From the NCBI RefSeq assembly GCF_019093865.1, contig NZ_JABJXD010000001.1, forward strand, positions 434,001 to 498,000: a DNA stretch of 64,000 nt. The letters run 5' to 3'. The translations under genes were made by a program, and so were the position numbers. Under the pieces are notes generated by a model. It was not told the origin of the DNA. It made no database searches and saw only the letters and a program-made list of their open reading frames with translations. Origin of the DNA: Lentibacillus saliphilus (GTDB taxonomy: Bacteria; Bacillota; Bacilli; Bacillales; Amphibacillaceae). This document shows, in pieces, positions 53,331 to 62,136 of the stretch (position 1 is the stretch's first letter; the number at the start of each line of letters is the position of its first letter).

Positions 53331-54081
53331 GCTGAACCCCACCTAAGACAGCTTGCGTTTTAATAATGTCTTTAAAGAAGGCGTCGCGTGTTTGATCACC
53401 TTTATTTAATTGGGTATAAATTTGTCCATCTTTTATAAAAACAACACGCTGACTAAAGCTTGCTGCCACCGGATCATGTGTCACCATTACAATCGAGACA
53501 TGGCGTTTTTCGTTTAAATCACTAAGCTTATTTAACAAATCAGATGCGGCTTTCGAATCAAGCGCTCCTGTTGGTTCATCAGCAAAGATAATACTCGGCT
53601 CATGAATAAAGGCCCGCGCCGCAGATGTCCGTTGTTTTTGTCCCCCAGAGATTTCATTAGGGTATTTATTCGCAATGTCTGCGATCCCCAATTCTTTTGC
53701 TACAGCCGCAAACGCCTCATTAGCCTTTTGTTTTGAAACTTTTTTAATCGATAGCGGCAATAAAATGTTTTCTTTGACCGTCAAGGTGTCGAGTAAATTA
53801 TACTCTTGAAAAATAAACCCCAAATGATGTTTCCTAAATTCCGCAAGTGCTTTATCCTTCAGGCGATTGAAATTTTGACTTTCAATTGTAATCGTCCCCT
53901 GGCTCACACGATCAATCGAGGATAAAACATTCAATAATGTCGTTTTACCTGAGCCAGAAGCACCCATAATGGTCACAAATTCGCCCTTTTCCACCTGCAA
54001 GTCAAGTGCACGTAGCACCTCTTGTTTATTAAATTTGTTCCCATACGTCTTATAAATTTTCGTTGCTTCAAGAATTGCCAT
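53320..54081 (-). CDS. Bce-type ABC transporter ATPase
   Basis: A 253-residue ATPase. Walker [10 protein letters not shown] is near residue 40, the signature is [10 protein letters not shown], and Walker B is [13 protein letters not shown]. This is the MacB/LolD-like class used by Bce modules. The ATG at 54081 is chosen because AAGGAG lies 8 bases upstream; an in-frame GTG overlaps that site. It is co-transcribed with the permease and lies downstream of the kinase gene, with a palindromic operator between. Confidence 0.92.
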   Translation of the reverse strand: MAILEATKIYKTYGNKFNKQEVLRALDLQVEKGEFVTIMGASGSGKTTLLNVLSSIDRVSQGTITIESQNFNRLKDKALAEFRKHHLGFIFQEYNLLDTLTVKENILLPLSIKKVSKQKANEAFAAVAKELGIADIANKYPNEISGGQKQRTSAARAFIHEPSIIFADEPTGALDSKAASDLLNKLSDLNEKRHVSIVMVTHDPVAASFSQRVVFIKDGQIYTQLNKGDQTRDAFFKDIIKTQAVLGGVQHDH

Positions 54082-54158
54082 GTCATTCACTCCTTATGAC
54101 CCTATCATACCGGCGTCGCGCGTCTTTCTCCTTCGTCTTACATTACAATCGTTAAAAA

Positions 54159-54182
54159 GCATGTGACAGTTTCGTCACATGC
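54159..54182. promoter_or_regulatory. Candidate BceR-type operator upstream of the ABC genes
   Basis: GCATGTGAC-AGTTTC-GTCACATGC is a perfect 9-bp-arm palindrome, similar to the TGTGAC-N6-GTCACA sites bound by BceR/PsdR-like regulators. It spans the kinase stop codon (54175-54177) and lies about 80 bases before the ATPase start. Confidence 0.68.
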
Positions 54183-55179
54183 TAGTAATATGGACAAAAT
54201 CATTTTCTTTCGGAAACGTCAACTTAAATGTCGTTCCTTTCCCTAATGTGGACGCCACCTGTATATCAATATGGAGCGAATCAGCCACCTGCTTCGTTAA
54301 ATACAGTCCCATTCCTGTCGCAGCTTTGTCATGATGGGCACTTGTATTCGTAAATCCTTGATCAAATATACGCGGAAGGTCCTTTGCATCAATGCCACGC
54401 CCATGATCCTCAATTATCAAAACACATCGCTCATTCTCGCTACAGCCTTCAATCACAATATCAGAGGCCTCACTATATTTAACCGCATTCGTTAATATTT
54501 GTCTGACCATAAAAGCGAACCACTTCGCATCTGTAAGCACCTCTGTCTCTTGAAGGTTCACATCAAAGCCAATCCCCTTTTGCATGCACCACAGCTTTAG
54601 TGCCTTAATCTCCTGAAACAATAACGACTCAAGATTTGTCTTTTCAATATAAAGGTCATTGCGTATAAAAGGCATTCGCCTTTGATGAAGCTGTTGATCC
54701 AAGAGCAAATGAATTCGGAGCCATTCATACATCAGCTGTGCCCTAAGCTCTGTATCCTCTACCCGATCAATGATCAACTGCATCGTTGTCAACGGTGTTT
54801 TCACCTCATGAATCCAGCTAAGTGTATCATCCATATCCCGCTCCACACGCGTATGTAATTCATCAAGCTGACGTTTATATGTATCGTTCTGCTGGTGAAT
54901 CATATCCGTCGAAATCCGTTCAAAGGCATACTTTGCTTCAGGAACAGTTGTTAAATCAAAAGAATGACTATGGTGTTTGAGTTCGCGATAAAATCGTGTT
55001 TCCTGATGATAACGGACAATGATAAACATGATAAAAAACAGCGATGTTAAAAACACAATATAAAGCATTGACTTAAACGGAATGCTTGCGTCCAAATACC
55101 CAACCAAAAGGACAAAAAATTGAGTGAAGATAAAAAAACCAATCCAACTTAAGCGTTCTTTTAAAAATGGTTTAATCAT
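54175..55179 (-). CDS. Intramembrane-sensing histidine kinase, BceS-type
   Basis: A 334-residue kinase. Two membrane helices (about residues 12-30 and 37-55) are joined by only a few residues, so it lacks an outer sensor domain. The phospho-acceptor is His124 in SWIHEVKTPLTTM, and the ATP domain has NAVKYSEA, DHGRGID and GMGLYL. Such kinases get their signal from the associated transporter. Its ATG overlaps the regulator stop (ATGA). Confidence 0.92.
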   Translation of the reverse strand: MIKPFLKERLSWIGFFIFTQFFVLLVGYLDASIPFKSMLYIVFLTSLFFIMFIIVRYHQETRFYRELKHHSHSFDLTTVPEAKYAFERISTDMIHQQNDTYKRQLDELHTRVERDMDDTLSWIHEVKTPLTTMQLIIDRVEDTELRAQLMYEWLRIHLLLDQQLHQRRMPFIRNDLYIEKTNLESLLFQEIKALKLWCMQKGIGFDVNLQETEVLTDAKWFAFMVRQILTNAVKYSEASDIVIEGCSENERCVLIIEDHGRGIDAKDLPRIFDQGFTNTSAHHDKAATGMGLYLTKQVADSLHIDIQVASTLGKGTTFKLTFPKENDFVHITSM

Positions 55180-55868
55180 CCTGGCGTCACTTCCTTAGCA
55201 ATATACCCTTGTCCCACCTTTGTTTCGATTGCCTCACCTAAACCAAGGTCAGCCAATTTTTTTCGCAATCGATTAACATTAACAGTTAACGTATTGTCGC
55301 TTACAAATCGTTCATCATCCCAAAGACTTGTTATGAGCTCCTGACGCGTCACAATCTCATTTTTTCGTTGAATCAATTCTTTTAAAATATACATCTCGTT
55401 CTTTGTTAACTCGATTGTGCCAGTGTTATTAGAAACCGTACCTTTCACAACATCAACCGTTGCCCCATACCACGTTTTCAGCTCGAGCTGAGTATCTGCA
55501 TTGTAATTATACACCCGTCTGAGCGTCGCCTGGATTTTTGCGATCAGTACGTCAAAATGAAACGGCTTCTGAACAAAATCATCCGCCCCTAGCTGCATGG
55601 ACATGACCATATCGGTCGGATGATCACGCGACGACAGAAATATAATGGGCACATTCGAATGTGAGCGAATCAACCGACACCAATGAAACCCATCAAACTT
55701 CGGTAACTGAATATCAATAATGACTAAATCAGGCTGCTCTACTGTAAATTCTTCTAAAACGTTCGCAAAATCCGTCACCCCGACAACGTTATAAGACCAT
55801 TGGGCTAGGCGTGCCTGTACTTCTTGAAATAACGTATCGTCATCCTCAATTAACATAATTTTAAACAA
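55176..55868 (-). CDS. OmpR-family response regulator, BceR-type
   Basis: A 230-residue regulator: receiver domain with acidic pocket IEDDD, phospho-acceptor Asp52 in LVIIDIQLPKFDG and Lys in QKPFHFD, then a winged-helix DNA-binding domain (LTKNEMYILKELIQRKNEIVTR ... TLTVNVNRLRKKL). The TTG at 55868 is chosen since BceR proteins start MFKIMLIEDD and AAGTGGTG lies just upstream. It is first in the order RR-HK-ATPase-permease and should activate the ABC genes through the operator at 54159. Confidence 0.92.
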   Translation of the reverse strand: MFKIMLIEDDDTLFQEVQARLAQWSYNVVGVTDFANVLEEFTVEQPDLVIIDIQLPKFDGFHWCRLIRSHSNVPIIFLSSRDHPTDMVMSMQLGADDFVQKPFHFDVLIAKIQATLRRVYNYNADTQLELKTWYGATVDVVKGTVSNNTGTIELTKNEMYILKELIQRKNEIVTRQELITSLWDDERFVSDNTLTVNVNRLRKKLADLGLGEAIETKVGQGYIAKEVTPG

Positions 55869-55968
55869 GAGGTTCACCACTTTTGTAAATAATTGTCTCC
55901 CCTTATATTAATATGAAAGGTATATACAAGTACACTATTTCTGTCATTTGGACTTCCAAAACAAATAA

Positions 55969-56008
55969 AAAATGCTACACAACCATGATTCAATCAATGG
56001 TGTGTAGA
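55969..56008 (-). terminator. Terminator of the symporter gene
   Basis: On the minus strand CTACACACCATT pairs with ATGGTTGTGTAG (one bulge), followed by ATTTTTTATTT. Confidence 0.72.
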
Positions 56009-56118
56009 CACTGTTATTTTCCCCTATGCTATGGACTTTATTTTAATACAGGAATCGAGTAGAGCAAAGTATTGCAACTGGCAGCTTGTCCAGTTGCATC
56101 GATACCTCGCATTAAAAA

Positions 56119-57450
56119 TTATTCTTGCTGAGTCTTGCCCCACCAGCCCAATGCGTACGTACCAACTAAAATCGCTAAGCCGATACTGAGGGTGCCAAAA
56201 GTAAATAGCCAATGTTGGCCACTTATTATTAACATTGGAGCCAAAGCAATAATTAATATATCCATAAACCCAATCGGTATATAGGCAAGACCATATTCGT
56301 CAAGCGTCTTACTTTTCAGTTCTGGATCGACAATACGGAGCAACGCCATTCCCATTGCAACGGTTCCTGTCCCCCAACCCCAACAGAAAATTGACTTTTC
56401 AAAAGGATACTGATGGAAAAACTTCGGAGCAACAAAAGCATACATGAAATAAACAAAGGCAATACCAAATATGAGGAGGATGGCCAATGGTAATGCATAG
56501 TCTACAACAACCGACAGTTTAATAGACGCAATACCAAATGCAACTAAAAGATCAGTCGCGGTACCAGAAGTGCGTTCGAAAATGTTTTTATCAAAAAAAT
56601 AATCCGCATTAAACGCCCGCAAAATAAATAACACAATATATCCGACAATGAATGAAGTAGAAAACACCGGTACACTAATTTGTGGGATTAGATCGTTAAT
56701 AAATTGACTTAAGTAGTAACCGATCATCGCAACCATGAGAAGGAGCCCACTATGATACATCAACGGATCAATCGATGCAGACGAAACGGTATTAAACCCA
56801 AATGGGTGACGTTTATTTTCTTCAACTAAACCCGTTCGTAACTCATTAGGCAAATCGTTGAAATCATTAATAAACGACGTTCTACCACGTCGCGTTTCTC
56901 TTTTAATAATTAAAATTCCACCGACAATCGAGGCAACAATGCCAACGGTGGCTGATGTCATACCGACTGATAAAGCACCTTCCCATTCAGGACCAAATCC
57001 AGTTGCAATTGCAGCAGCTGTCCCATGTCCGCCCAACAAGCCTGCTGCAAGCATTAAACCGAATCCATCTGGTAAACCACTCCAAAAGAAGTTGAGAATC
57101 AACAATGCAAAAAGCATCCCTGCGGCCCATTCCAGTATCGTTAGCACTTGAGAGAATGCCCACATATTGCGCGCACTCTTTATAATCTTTTTAAACGACA
57201 CGATTTTAGATGTAAATGGTAACGCACCGAAAATAATCGCAATCAGAATACTTGCATATGTCGATATATGCTCAGAAAATGGAATAACCCCTAGTGCATT
57301 TGGACCAAGGATTAACCCAAGAAAACCGGCGATTAAACTCGCAGGTAAAAACAGTTTTTGAATAAATTTCACTTTCGCTCTAAGTAATGTTCCAACTAAA
57401 AGTAACATTGAAATAAAACCTACATCAATTAACACATCCCATAATGTCAT
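56119..57450 (-). CDS. GltS/ESS-type sodium/glutamate symporter-family protein
   Basis: A 443-residue membrane protein with about twelve helices. PASLIAGFLGLILGPNALG and the glycine-rich LMLAAGLLGGHGTAAAIATGFGPEWEGALSVGMTSATVGIVASIVGG match the ESS/GltS family, whose GGHGTA loops form the substrate path. It probably imports glutamate or a related acid with Na+. It lies alone upstream of its terminator. The 57451-57757 gap contains only the terminator of the next gene. Confidence 0.82.
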   Translation of the reverse strand: MTLWDVLIDVGFISMLLLVGTLLRAKVKFIQKLFLPASLIAGFLGLILGPNALGVIPFSEHISTYASILIAIIFGALPFTSKIVSFKKIIKSARNMWAFSQVLTILEWAAGMLFALLILNFFWSGLPDGFGLMLAAGLLGGHGTAAAIATGFGPEWEGALSVGMTSATVGIVASIVGGILIIKRETRRGRTSFINDFNDLPNELRTGLVEENKRHPFGFNTVSSASIDPLMYHSGLLLMVAMIGYYLSQFINDLIPQISVPVFSTSFIVGYIVLFILRAFNADYFFDKNIFERTSGTATDLLVAFGIASIKLSVVVDYALPLAILLIFGIAFVYFMYAFVAPKFFHQYPFEKSIFCWGWGTGTVAMGMALLRIVDPELKSKTLDEYGLAYIPIGFMDILIIALAPMLIISGQHWLFTFGTLSIGLAILVGTYALGWWGKTQQE

Positions 57451-57688
57451 AAATTCATCTCCAATCTTTGTAATTCCATAGCAAAATTGGGCAAAAGAGA
57501 CTTTTATTATATACGAAACCCGAAGAATAAGCCATATGAAATTGATTCCACCACTATTTAAGTGTCGTCTGTCTTCATAGACTATCCTGTTCAGTTCATT
57601 TTTAAAATAATCCCTTTCGATGAAAAAGACATAGCAACATCACTGTTACTCTGTTGTGAAATGTGGTAGTAAAGACACTGTTTACATC

Positions 57689-57715
57689 AAAAAAGCAAAG
57701 GATTAGTACCTCTGC
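57689..57715 (-). terminator. Terminator of the small membrane protein gene
   Basis: On the minus strand GCAGAGG and CCTTTGC form a stem with a G-T pair, followed by a T run. Confidence 0.65.
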
Positions 57716-57757
57716 ATTTTCTACTTAATATATTTATGGTTATTCAATCAAAGTTGT

Positions 57758-58057
57758 CTATCTGTTATATTTCACTGAACACTTATAATAGAAAACAAAA
57801 CTAACAGCGATCGTTAAAATTGCAGTACCTCCTATGATATAAACGCCATCCCAATAACGAGAACTTCCAGTTAATATCCAAACTTGATAAGGAATCAACA
57901 TTATTGCTATGAATACCGGTATCCCCCACAACAACGACATTACATTATGTTTTGCATCTCTTAAAAAGGAAGTGTTCTTCGAATATTTTATTAAAGATAT
58001 TTTTCTCAAGGCGAACAACAAAGCAATTGCAGCAACAATTAATAATACATAATTCAT
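57758..58057 (-). CDS. Small hypothetical membrane protein
   Basis: A 99-residue protein with three hydrophobic segments (VLLIVAAIALLFAL, LLWGIPVFIAIMLIPYQVWI and YIIGGTAILTIAVSFVFYY). AGGGGGAG precedes the ATG. I do not recognise the family. It has its own terminator and lies between the symporter and a lipoprotein gene. No function is proposed. Confidence 0.7.
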   Translation of the reverse strand: MNYVLLIVAAIALLFALRKISLIKYSKNTSFLRDAKHNVMSLLWGIPVFIAIMLIPYQVWILTGSSRYWDGVYIIGGTAILTIAVSFVFYYKCSVKYNR

Positions 58058-58216
58058 TTTCTACTCCCCCTCTATTACAGAAAAATCTTGTTCAATAGCT
58101 TTATTTTTAGATTATATTATATATTCTATCACAGCTTGCTAATCACCTAAGTGACTTTTAAAGAATGAATTGAAATATATAATTTCAACTAGTATATGTA
58201 TGTCACATCCAGCTTA

Positions 58217-58327
58217 TCGAGAAGCCTGAAAGCCAATAACACAAATACCGCCTACATCAATGTAGACGGTAAAATACAATCAGATCAGCCCTTACAGCAT
58301 GTCATACAGTTCAACTCAATTATTTAA
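58217..58327 (+). pseudogene. Fragment duplicating the 3' end of the downstream lipase gene
   Basis: The frame reads SRSLKANNTNTAYINVDGKIQ and ends at TAA 58325. It aligns with the last 40 or so residues of the lipase at 59121-60713 (KSLTFSNTNTVYNITIDIDGK...). Nucleotide identity is high over AACACAAATACCG(C/T)CTAC and GTAGACGG/ATAGACGG. No start or upstream domain is visible. It overlaps the stop of the lipoprotein gene on the other strand by a few bases. A relic of a second lipase gene. Confidence 0.68.
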
Positions 58328-58853
58328 ACGGATTCAATGCGTCAGGATAAGTGATCGCATTAAATACATCACCAGTGTTTGCGTCCTCCAGATTAACAAC
58401 CACTTGATACTCTTCGAGAGAGGCACCATCGAACAGTTGATAAATTAAACCACTCATCGCTAATCCCAGTAACCCAAGCTGATCGAAACTACTTTCAAAC
58501 CGTTCACGGTCTACAGACATAACAAACTCAGAGTACGTTTCGTTCGACGAGATATCTTGAATTGATGGAAATTCATTCCCAGATGTCATATCTGCCATAA
58601 TACCATCAACCTGCGTACCTAGTTCGGTCATAATTTCGGCATGCGTTTCCTTTGTCATCGTATACGTCAAGCTTCCGTTGTTGTTTTGAGTGACTTCAAT
58701 CCCATCTTTTTGGACCATAGAATTAAATTTGTCAATATCTGTAGCGTCCGATTTTGCTAATAATGTTGGTATCGTCACCTCCACATCCTTATTACCACAA
58801 GCGACCAGCAACATAAACGGTATTAATGTTAAAAGTAATCGTGCTACTTTCAA
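58320..58853 (-). CDS. Lipoprotein, paralogue 2
   Basis: A 177-residue lipoprotein: signal KVARLLLTLIPFMLLVAC (lipobox LVAC, Cys19), then VEVTIPTLLAKSD, GIEVTQNNNGSLTYTMTKETHAEIM and YSEFVMSVDRERFESSFDQLG. These are the same blocks in the same order as in the paralogue at 49434-49952, about 9 kb away. Function unknown. AGGGGGAG lies upstream of the ATG. The two genes probably come from an old duplication. Confidence 0.78.
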   Translation of the reverse strand: MKVARLLLTLIPFMLLVACGNKDVEVTIPTLLAKSDATDIDKFNSMVQKDGIEVTQNNNGSLTYTMTKETHAEIMTELGTQVDGIMADMTSGNEFPSIQDISSNETYSEFVMSVDRERFESSFDQLGLLGLAMSGLIYQLFDGASLEEYQVVVNLEDANTGDVFNAITYPDALNPFK

Positions 58854-59120
58854 TTTGGCTCCCCCTTGTTTGTATTGTCATTTCATACATATGACCGCCG
58901 TCAAAAAACACATTCTCTGTTTACGGATTTAATCCTCTAACACTTCTTTTATGTACACCACCATTTTAGTTTACAATAATTACCATTTAACTCTCTCAAT
59001 AAATCTTATTGGTCATTAACGATCTGAGTCAAGGGACTTTTGACTTAACATTGATTAAAATTTCATATTATTGAATATAACGAATAAGTATATATCACAT
59101 CTGACAAAGGAGTGAGAAAA

Positions 59121-60713
59121 ATGTGGCGAAAAACGTTTAAACGCTTATGTGTATTTATGGTGTGCACGCTCACTATTTTTAGTATGGTCTCTCCAGTCAT
59201 AGCCTCTTCTCCAAACGAAATTGATCCCCCCGAACCAGTGATAGGCAAAAAATCAGATTCCATATCCCTAACAGGAAAAGTTGACAATGGCAATAATGAA
59301 ACGCCCGGAGAATGGTACATTGGCAATACACCGACAAATCCCGTTCCAAATGCACCTGTGTTGTTGTTTGTACCAGGGCTGAATAATGTGGCGCAAATCT
59401 TTTGGGAAAATAACGATATGTATCAGACAGCTGTTGATGCCGGCTATCAAACAGCTTTTATACAATTGTATGACGCTGGTGGCGCCTCAGCTGACATGTG
59501 GAATAACGGAGCTTTGCTCGCTGATAAAATCCAAGAAATCTCGAACCACTTTAATAAACCAATCACCGTAATCGCCTATAGTAAAGGCGGTGTCGATACA
59601 CAAACCGCCCTCACATATTACGGGGCAGCGACTTATGTCGACAATGTCATCACACTATCCAGCCCACACCACGGATCACAGCTCGCTGATTTGGCGTATA
59701 GTTCATGGTCATCTTGGCTTGCTGACTTAATCGGCGCTAAGGGTGATGGCACATATGCGATGCAAACAGGTTATATGGCTAATTTTCGGTCAAATATTGA
59801 TACACAGCCATTGGCATATTATAACGATTATTACACACTAGGCGGTACAGCCTGGGGGTCGGCTTTTTCATCCACTTGGTACGGAGGGATGTATCTCCGG
59901 CAGTACGGGCAAAATGACGGTGTTGTCACAACAGCTAGTAGCAGGCTTCCCGGCGGTAGTGAGGTCGCCATTGGAGATTGGACACACACAACAATCCGAA
60001 CAGGCGTTACGTTCCCAGTATTTGCAAACCAACTATCAGGCGATCAATTAACGGGCCACCCAAACAGCTCTCGAGGAAAAAATGACAGCACTCATGCCAC
60101 TACAAATCGCTGGCTCCACGGCGGACCATTAAAGGAACATGACACAGAAACGATTCCATTGGTGATTGAGAATGATGTAGCAAGCGTTGACGTGCATTTA
60201 ATGACATCAGGAGACATTTCTGAAGTGAGATTAATCGATCCAAGTGGAAGAACACTCTCCCCAACTATACAGTCCACCCAAAATGAAGAAGGCGTTTTTG
60301 CCGGCTCGACGAATCATGCCTTGACCATTGACAAACCGATGTCAGGACAATGGGAGATAAACATCACGAATAAAAATAATGGTGCTTACCTTCTCACTGC
60401 CGATTATGATTCTCGTTCACTTATTGCACGGAATGAGAGCATCGATTATTCTCACGGAATGACATATCAATTAGAAATGGAGTCGTCCCAAGTTGAGGAA
60501 CAGTCTTTAACAGCGACATACCGAGTTACAGATACTAAAGATCCAAGAAACAGTAAGACTTATACAGTAAAGGGCACGGCGGATCTATCGAAAAGCCTGA
60601 CATTCAGTAACACAAATACCGTCTACAATATCACAATCGATATAGACGGAAAAACACAATCAGGCCACCCTTTTAAACGAACAATCATTGAGTCAGTTAT
60701 GATCGGTCGGTAA
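59121..60713 (+). CDS. Secreted lipase/esterase (alpha/beta hydrolase) with C-terminal beta-rich domain
   Basis: A 530-residue protein with a signal peptide (basic RKTFKRLC, hydrophobic VFMVCTLTIFSMVSPVIA, cleavage after IAS). The hydrolase domain (about 60-330) has VPGLNN near the oxyanion hole, the nucleophile Ser154 in VIAYSKGGVDT, and LSSPHHGSQLAD, typical of lipases and PHB depolymerase-like esterases. The C-terminal 200 residues are beta-rich, with an RLIDPSGR-type domain often found in secreted proteases/lipases. The ATG at 59121 has AAGGAG 8 bases upstream. It is monocistronic. Confidence 0.83.
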   Translation: MWRKTFKRLCVFMVCTLTIFSMVSPVIASSPNEIDPPEPVIGKKSDSISLTGKVDNGNNETPGEWYIGNTPTNPVPNAPVLLFVPGLNNVAQIFWENNDMYQTAVDAGYQTAFIQLYDAGGASADMWNNGALLADKIQEISNHFNKPITVIAYSKGGVDTQTALTYYGAATYVDNVITLSSPHHGSQLADLAYSSWSSWLADLIGAKGDGTYAMQTGYMANFRSNIDTQPLAYYNDYYTLGGTAWGSAFSSTWYGGMYLRQYGQNDGVVTTASSRLPGGSEVAIGDWTHTTIRTGVTFPVFANQLSGDQLTGHPNSSRGKNDSTHATTNRWLHGGPLKEHDTETIPLVIENDVASVDVHLMTSGDISEVRLIDPSGRTLSPTIQSTQNEEGVFAGSTNHALTIDKPMSGQWEINITNKNNGAYLLTADYDSRSLIARNESIDYSHGMTYQLEMESSQVEEQSLTATYRVTDTKDPRNSKTYTVKGTADLSKSLTFSNTNTVYNITIDIDGKTQSGHPFKRTIIESVMIGR

Positions 60714-60728
60714 TTTAAGCATTAATGG

Positions 60729-60780
60729 AGATGTCTTTGACGAATCTTTAATGAGTGGTTGAAGACATCTTTAATTTTTT
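60729..60780 (+). terminator. Terminator of the lipase gene
   Basis: AGATGTCTT pairs with AAGACATCT, followed by TTAATTTTTT. Confidence 0.75.
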
Positions 60781-60915
60781 CTCTGATCATTTCTATTGTC
60801 GTCGTTGTAAACAAAAAGAAGTAACCGCCCCACAACCAATCATGGCGATTACTTCTATTCAAAATATCAACATATGAGTTATCCGGTCTGTAGTTGCCGT
60901 ACCGGATAGTGCCCC

Positions 60916-61014
60916 CTACCCGATCACATATCCAGAACAATCATGTACAATACGTAATAGTCCTTTAAACAGCTCTTGTTGTACCGGATTTCCCCAGTCA
61001 TCGTATTCCTCCAT
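60916..61014 (-). CDS. Possible 32-residue protein coupled to the GNAT gene
   Basis: An ATG overlaps the GNAT stop (TAATG) and opens a short frame, MEEYDDWGNPVQQELFKGLL, ending with TAG at 60916. No good ribosome binding site of its own is visible, but it could be translated by coupling. It may be a true small protein, a fragment of a larger gene, or chance. Confidence 0.3.
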   Translation of the reverse strand: MEEYDDWGNPVQQELFKGLLRIVHDCSGYVIG

Positions 61015-61493
61015 TACTGCTCAATTTTATACAGTACCTGTTCTGCACCAAATCTTGTAAATCGATCAACCTGTGTCATGCCTAGTCTTTCTAGGAGATT
61101 GCGTGAACGTGTATTGGCGGATTGCGTTTCTGCCATGAGATGAGACCGCTTTAAATGTGTAAACGAATAGGAAATAACCGCATTGACAGCTTCCTTGGCT
61201 AACCCTTGCCCCCACCATTTTGGCAAAAATTGAAAAGAAATCTCATAATCTTTTCCGGAATGGTGCTTATCTATAGTAACAAGTCCTAGGAACTCATTCG
61301 TTTCATTGGATATGACTGTCCAATGGCTCATCTCTTCTTCCGTTTGAACAACCTCTTTAAAGCGATTCTTCACATCATCCACATGACGAGGGCCACCGAG
61401 ATACTGACGGACACGTTCATCTGTATATAGCCTTACAATATTGTCGATATCAGATGAATGAGTAGGTTGTATCATACATCTATTTGTGCGCAT
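61014..61493 (-). CDS. GNAT-family N-acetyltransferase
   Basis: A 159-residue acetyltransferase of the RimJ/RimL branch. IQPTHSSDIDNIVRLYTDERV opens it, LPKWWGQGLAKEAVNAVISY is the acetyl-CoA pyrophosphate loop, and AETQSANTRSRNLLERLGM is the C-terminal motif. The frame is continuous, in the same register, with the NUDIX gene upstream apart from a single TAG, and no convincing ribosome binding site precedes its ATG. It may depend on coupling or have been part of a fusion. Substrate unknown. Confidence 0.8.
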   Translation of the reverse strand: MRTNRCMIQPTHSSDIDNIVRLYTDERVRQYLGGPRHVDDVKNRFKEVVQTEEEMSHWTVISNETNEFLGLVTIDKHHSGKDYEISFQFLPKWWGQGLAKEAVNAVISYSFTHLKRSHLMAETQSANTRSRNLLERLGMTQVDRFTRFGAEQVLYKIEQ

Positions 61494-61637
61494 CGTAGCG
61501 TGCTTAAAGTCATTCTCTTTCCGTACAAAGTCAATGAGTAACTGTCTTTCATCTGGATATGTTAACGCGAGGTGTTTGATATCTTCTTCTGTTTTCCAAT
61601 CAATGTCATAAATAAGACCATCTGGATCTTGTATGCG

Positions 61638-61916
61638 CTATTCGCCACCATGAATGGCCACCTCGAAGTATTGAACGACAACGGTAAACCCTTCTTGCGT
61701 ACCCGTCTTGGTGAATAATGGTCGAATGATATGTACGTCATAGCCTGTTTCTTCTTTCACTTCCCGTATACAACACTCTTCGAAGGTCTCGTCCGCTTCC
61801 TTACCACCTGAAGGAATCGACCAGCATTTGTCTTCATCAGGAGTCCCTTGCTTAACCATGAGCAACTCTTGCTTGTCATTGACACAGACTGCTGCAGAAC
61901 CGAACCATTTTTTCAT
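61638..61916 (-). pseudogene. NUDIX hydrolase interrupted by an in-frame TAG
   Basis: The frame starts MKKWFGSAAVCVNDKQELLMV and holds the NUDIX box GGKEADETFEECCIREVKEETGY, complete with the REVxEE core. It stops at TAG (61638-61640) after 92 residues. The next codons continue in the same frame with RIQDPDGLIYDIDWKTEEDI, as expected for the end of a 145-150-residue NUDIX enzyme, then run without a stop into the GNAT gene. So the TAG is likely a nonsense mutation, or a read-through site. Confidence 0.7.
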
Positions 61917-62136
61917 CTGTTACCCACCTTCCCCCTTTAATCACGGATCATCAGCTCAAGCACACCCTAACACTAACATATTGCTGAAAATTCAACAAAA
62001 TAAATCATGTTAATATTTAAGCGTGAAACAAATTTAGCATTGCAAAAAAGTACAAAGACAAGCAAAATAGGATTAATCATGTAAAATTAAAGACTGCTCA
62101 CGCAGCATGAAAACAACATATTGAAGGTGATCATTT

